NCBI GenBank assembly: GCA_022702705.1
Contig: CM040430.1
Coordinates: forward strand, 19,043,310-19,107,309
Length of the DNA: 64,000 nucleotides
Source: Papilionanthe hookeriana x Papilionanthe teres
Taxonomy: Eukaryota; Streptophyta; Magnoliopsida; Asparagales; Orchidaceae
Direction of reading: 5' to 3'
Position 1 is the first letter of the stretch; each line of letters opens with the position of its first letter. Position numbers and translations under genes: made by a program. This document shows positions 59,969 through 64,000 of this stretch, piece after piece. Under the pieces are notes generated by a model. The model saw nothing but the letters and a program-made list of their open reading frames with translations. It ran no database searches and was not told where the DNA came from.

Positions 59969-59972
59969 AACA

Positions 59973-59977
59973 TCAAT
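59973..59977. repeat. Target-site duplication TCAAT (right) of the solo LTR
   Basis: Matches 52414-52418. Confidence 0.9.
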
Positions 59978-62900
59978 TTCTACCAATTTTGAATTCTAAA
60001 CTCTTCATGAAATTCCCCTAAATAAAATTGAACCATCAATTGCTCCCAATTGGAGCCCAAATCTCACCTAAGTCCAACCAAATACAAAAACCCCAATTTT
60101 ACCCCAAATTGATCACATGTCCAAAATCCATCAAATTGAATGCCCTAACCCTAAAATTTCCATCAATTAATATTAAGAACTCTTTATAACATCCCCATAT
60201 ACCATTTTGAACCTTCAATTGGCCTTGGATTCAACCTTATCCTAACCTAAACCTAAGTTAGCCCAAATGTCCCTCAATTGACCAAATACTCAAATCAAGC
60301 TAACTTAACACGCTAAACCTATTCAAAACCCCTCCAATCCTCTCCCAAACACTTTATGACAATCATATACACCACATTGAACAATCAATTAGACATAAAC
60401 CAATCTTGAGCCCAATCTAGTCCAACTTGAACCCAAGTGACCCAAATGAAACCTATCCCCCAATGTGACCAAACTAAGCCAAATGTGACTAACCTAAGTC
60501 CATCACAGCCACCAAGTGAACCCTAAGAACCACTCAAGATCCACCTAGCCCACTCAACTTGATCCATGGACGATAGGTCCCATGATTTAGGGGATTCCTT
60601 TCCTAAAGTTGATAAACCATAGAGATTTTTGTCCAAACACATCCCCCATCCAACTTAATGCCTTGATAGACTTCTCACTAAGCCACCTGACCTCTTGCCA
60701 CCCTCCCCTGCCCTAGCCAGCCTAGTCGCCTGAGGGACAAAAACCGAGAGCCACCCATATGAATCAAAACCCAATTGAGCCCACCTGATGTGTGAAGCCA
60801 CCATTGGTCTTTGGAGTTGCTATGCATTCCACCTAAGCTCAGCTCCTGCCATGGCTACTTAAACACCACCCCTTCACGACCAAGAGAAAAGGGTGCACTG
60901 AACTTAAGGGAAAATCTGCCATGTTGCTCCGAAAGGTTCTCCCAGCCTTCCTAAGCTCATCCCAGTCATTTTTCGGCCACATCCACCACTGTCTTAGCTC
61001 AATTTTAGAGCTTAAATTCTAGCCGAAACCAGAACAAACTCCTCCATAGCTCCACTGTGCACCGAATCAAAATTAATTACACTCACATCATCCCCACACC
61101 GAGAGAAGAAGTTCCCCCATCAAAGCCCCATCACAGAGATCCTCTACCCCATACTTTGATCAACACCTGAAATTGACCTTAATCGAATTTCAAGTCTAGA
61201 CATTTCTCCATAGCAAGAGGTTCATCTCGAGGCTTGTTGGGTCCAATCGAAGCTGCTACAACCATTTGATTGAAGCCTCCCCTCTCAGACAAATGTATTG
61301 AACTCTCTTTCTCTCCCGAGATATTCTTCGTTGTCCATGCATGTATATTGTATTTCATACCATATAAGCCATTTATATAGGTCCGTCTTGCTTAGATGAA
61401 GCTCTAGGATCAATCCTCATGCGATTTGGTTGAGTCTAGCTCTAGCTCTTAGGTCTAGAAGGTGGATGGATCTCGGGATGAACCAGTCGAAGACAATGAA
61501 GGAGCGCCGTTGGATGGAGCATGTAATGAATGAACGGATCATATGGTACTGGACAGAGATATATTACATAAAGCGCGGGGCGCATGACACTTGGTCAGAA
61601 GGCGGCTCCCAATCAAAAGGAGACACTTGTGGCTTCGGAGCGGCTAAGGATGACACGGGGCCACGCTGGATAAATAGGAAATTAGTGTTATTTTTTAATT
61701 ATTTAAATCAGTGAACTTTGAAAATCCATAAGTTCGTGTAGAAAAATCATAAAAATAAAAGAAAAATACCCTCTTACTTAGTGAACAGAGGAGAACAACG
61801 TGGAAATAGTCTCAAGTTTATTTGATGTATATTTTATTATTATTAAATTAAATACAGTATTTAATCTTTTGATTCTCCACTCACTTAGACATTTCACCAT
61901 GGCTTGAAATTTAGTGATTTTGTTCCCTCTGTCATGGGGAATCTTGTCTAATTTTTCCAAAGTTAGAAGAGATCTCTATGAAGAGATTCTTATTTTTCAA
62001 GTTTATTGTGTCTGTTTTGATTTAAAATTGTAAAAATTAACATATCCATAAAAAAAAATATAAAATTATGTTGGTAGGTTCACTGTGACCAGAAGATCAT
62101 AGGAAAATTATAACATAGTTTAACTCAGTAAATATAACCCTAATTGTCATGAAACCCCAAAACATAAATGAAATTGAATTGGGTTGAATATAAATGTATA
62201 TAACTTAATTTTTGTTCTCCACCATAATTTAAGGTCAGAGGAACTCCCCATATAAAATTTTTGTCATTTGGAATCAATTTGATCACCCATTTGATTTTTC
62301 AAGTTACATAGTACTTTTTACATTAAAATAATTATAATATTTATAATATAAGTTGAAAAATTATGAAATTGGTTATGGGGGTTCCTTATAATTAGAGAAA
62401 AATAATAAAAATAAAATTGGGATTAAAATAAAATTTTTATTTTTAAAGCTATTTTAAATATTTAAATCATTAAGAATTCATAAAAATCACAAAAATTAAT
62501 AAAATTAATGAAAATGTTCTAGATTACCTCCTGATCACTTAGGAAGAATTGAAATAATTTCTTAAGACCCTAAGTAAAGTTATTAAATTTTAAAGGGTTA
62601 AATAATTTCTAAAGCTTAAAAATGGAATTTTCCTAATTTCTCACTGAAATATTTTTAATAATTGAAATAAAAATGACAAAAATTTGAAACTTGGTTCTCT
62701 GGGTTCCTTGACCTTAAAGAGATTTTTGAAAATCATAAAACCTAATTTTCAATATAATTAATATTTTCTATTTAATTAATACACCAAAATTTAAAATAAT
62801 TATAATAGTTAAAATAAAATTAAAAAATTCATTAAATTTGACATAGGTGGTCCACTAATCTAGGTGAATCTCTAGTAATTTTATTAAAAACAAATAACGT

Positions 62901-64000
62901 GTTTTGATTAATCTATTGAATCTTCTTTTAAAATCCCCATTTTACATGAAAAAAATTATAAAAAATTAAATTAAAATGGAAAAAACACATTTTTTCTTAT
63001 GATGTTTTTTTTATCCCATAAGTGGGGTAACATAAACATTTCAAATTAATTTGCTTTAGATTTGATGAATTATGAAGTATTAAAGCCTTAGCGGCAAAGT
63101 TGTAATTTTGAAGAGTTTAGCCTTAATTGACATTTAGGTCTAATTAAAGGGTAAATGGGTAATGGATGATTTTAATAAAGACGTTAAAATGATTGGCACA
63201 TGAAGGGATAAGTGGTAGAATCCAACATCACTTTTGTCATAATAAAGGATAAAATTGTAATTTCCTTAATTACATTAATTTGGAAGAGAATTAAACCAAA
63301 AGATCCTTCTAGTTAAGGGTTTGACTTTGGAAGTCAATAATTCATCAATTCAATATCCCTATTTGATTTTTAAATGATAATTCATTAATTTGAGAAGAAT
63401 CATATTCATATATCTCAACTTTTCTTAAATTGCAAATATATCCACTAAAGTCTTAAAGGCTTAGTAGTGAACTAGGCTTAATCAAATTTAAATAATGAGG
63501 TTTAGAAAAGAAATTTTAATTAATTTTCAACACCTTTTGAAACACTACAAGCCTAATTTAAAAATTAAAACTGGCTAAATTTCTCAATAAACCAACTTGC
63601 CCCTTAAGAGACCTTCACTTATATAATTTACCAAATAAAATGATATGTTATAATTTCCCTATTATTAGGGATAATTGAAATATAAATATTCATTGAGCAG
63701 AAGGGTATGATAGAGATAAATCATTAGGCAACATAACAAGATTGAATGTACTCGAAAATTTTCAAGAGATTGTGAGATGTTTTGGGGCCCAGCCCCTGGA
63801 TCTTTCCCATTACCTTTTAGATATCTTGAAGGAAGATTAAACTTATTATGCCTTGCCCGAGAAATCATCTACACACTTAAAAAAATAGGACCCACCAAGT
63901 TGTGATATAGGATTTCGTAAGCCTATGACAAACCTATTTATAGGCTTTACTTTTCTGCAAATTATAAATGTTTATTGCAGAGGATACTAAAGTTTCAAGT
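59978..64000 (+). mobile_element. Inverted, older LTR of the giant family, second part
   Basis: Continues the inverted LTR and runs beyond the window. The best match is 61610-61860: TTCGTGTAGAAAAATCATAA, TACCCTCTTACTTAGTGAAC and AGAGGAGAACAACGTGGAAA are the inverse of 27180-27300 in the left LTR. Near 63100-63300 it matches the inverse of about 25700-25950. Divergence is high. Small frames (61430-61714, 63665-63868) are not recognised as genes. The last 500 bases are less clearly alignable. Confidence 0.7.

Larger units (their letters stand above)
52419..59972 (-). mobile_element. Solo LTR of the giant family, 7554 bp
   Basis: Starts TGTACGGCTTATTTTTTAGG and ends ATGAGGTCAACA, flanked by TCAAT on both sides. 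Collinear with the other two LTRs, but more diverged, and it keeps the segment missing from 44520. No internal sequence follows, so it is the product of LTR-LTR recombination. It has a TATA-like TATTTAAA on - (57589-57596), a GC-rich block (56800-58050) and an AATTT tract (54540-55010). Confidence 0.93.

Overview
This window is plant nuclear DNA, probably from a dicot, and it is almost entirely nested retrotransposons. There are Ty3/gypsy elements of the Athila and Tat/Ogre lineages and one L1-type LINE with a plant-style RNase H domain. The intergenic DNA is AT-rich. I see no intact single-copy host gene, rRNA, tRNA or CRISPR array. Species cannot be named from the sequence.

Layout. 1-9056: an Athila-type element on the + strand, cut by the window start (RT, RNase H, integrase, an unknown ORF, an Athila-type extra ORF, polypurine tract, one LTR and a primer-binding-site remnant). 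9057-14990: a second, decayed Athila element on the - strand (LTR, PBS, gag, protease, RT/RNase H, start of integrase). 15000-16182: LTR and RT scrap of a Tat-like element (-). 16183-17820: AT-rich spacer with a 183-bp MITE-like hairpin. 17821-20805: a 5'-truncated LINE (-) with a poly(A) tail and an 11-bp target-site duplication (TSD). 21434-23110: LTR plus first half of gag of an old Tat-like element (+); the rest of that gag reappears at 50504-51035.

The main object is 23111-50498: a 27.4-kb Tat/Ogre-type LTR retrotransposon on the - strand, inserted in that older gag with a perfect 5-bp TSD (AACTA). Its LTRs are unusually long (7417 and 7017 bp). Read on the - strand the order is 5' LTR, PBS, ORF1-like region, gag, protease, RT-RNase H, a second RNase H, integrase, then an EXTRA ORF (about 34357-32700), a 3' UTR with an ~83-bp tandem repeat array, and the 3' LTR. 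The extra ORF contains an ALKBH9/10-like AlkB dioxygenase (RNA m6A demethylase family) domain that keeps the iron-binding HxD...H motif and the RxxxxxR 2-oxoglutarate motif. A captured RNA demethylase inside a giant retrotransposon is the most exciting feature here.

51036-64000: an Athila LTR scrap, then an older LTR of the same giant family in inverted orientation (from 51340), itself split by a 7554-bp solo LTR (52419-59972) with a 5-bp TSD (TCAAT).

Most reading frames are broken. In the giant element many breaks lie at places where relatives or the partner LTR have CAG or CTG, and these trinucleotides are almost absent from long stretches of its body. This suggests that some breaks are base-calling errors at CHG-methylated cytosines rather than real decay.
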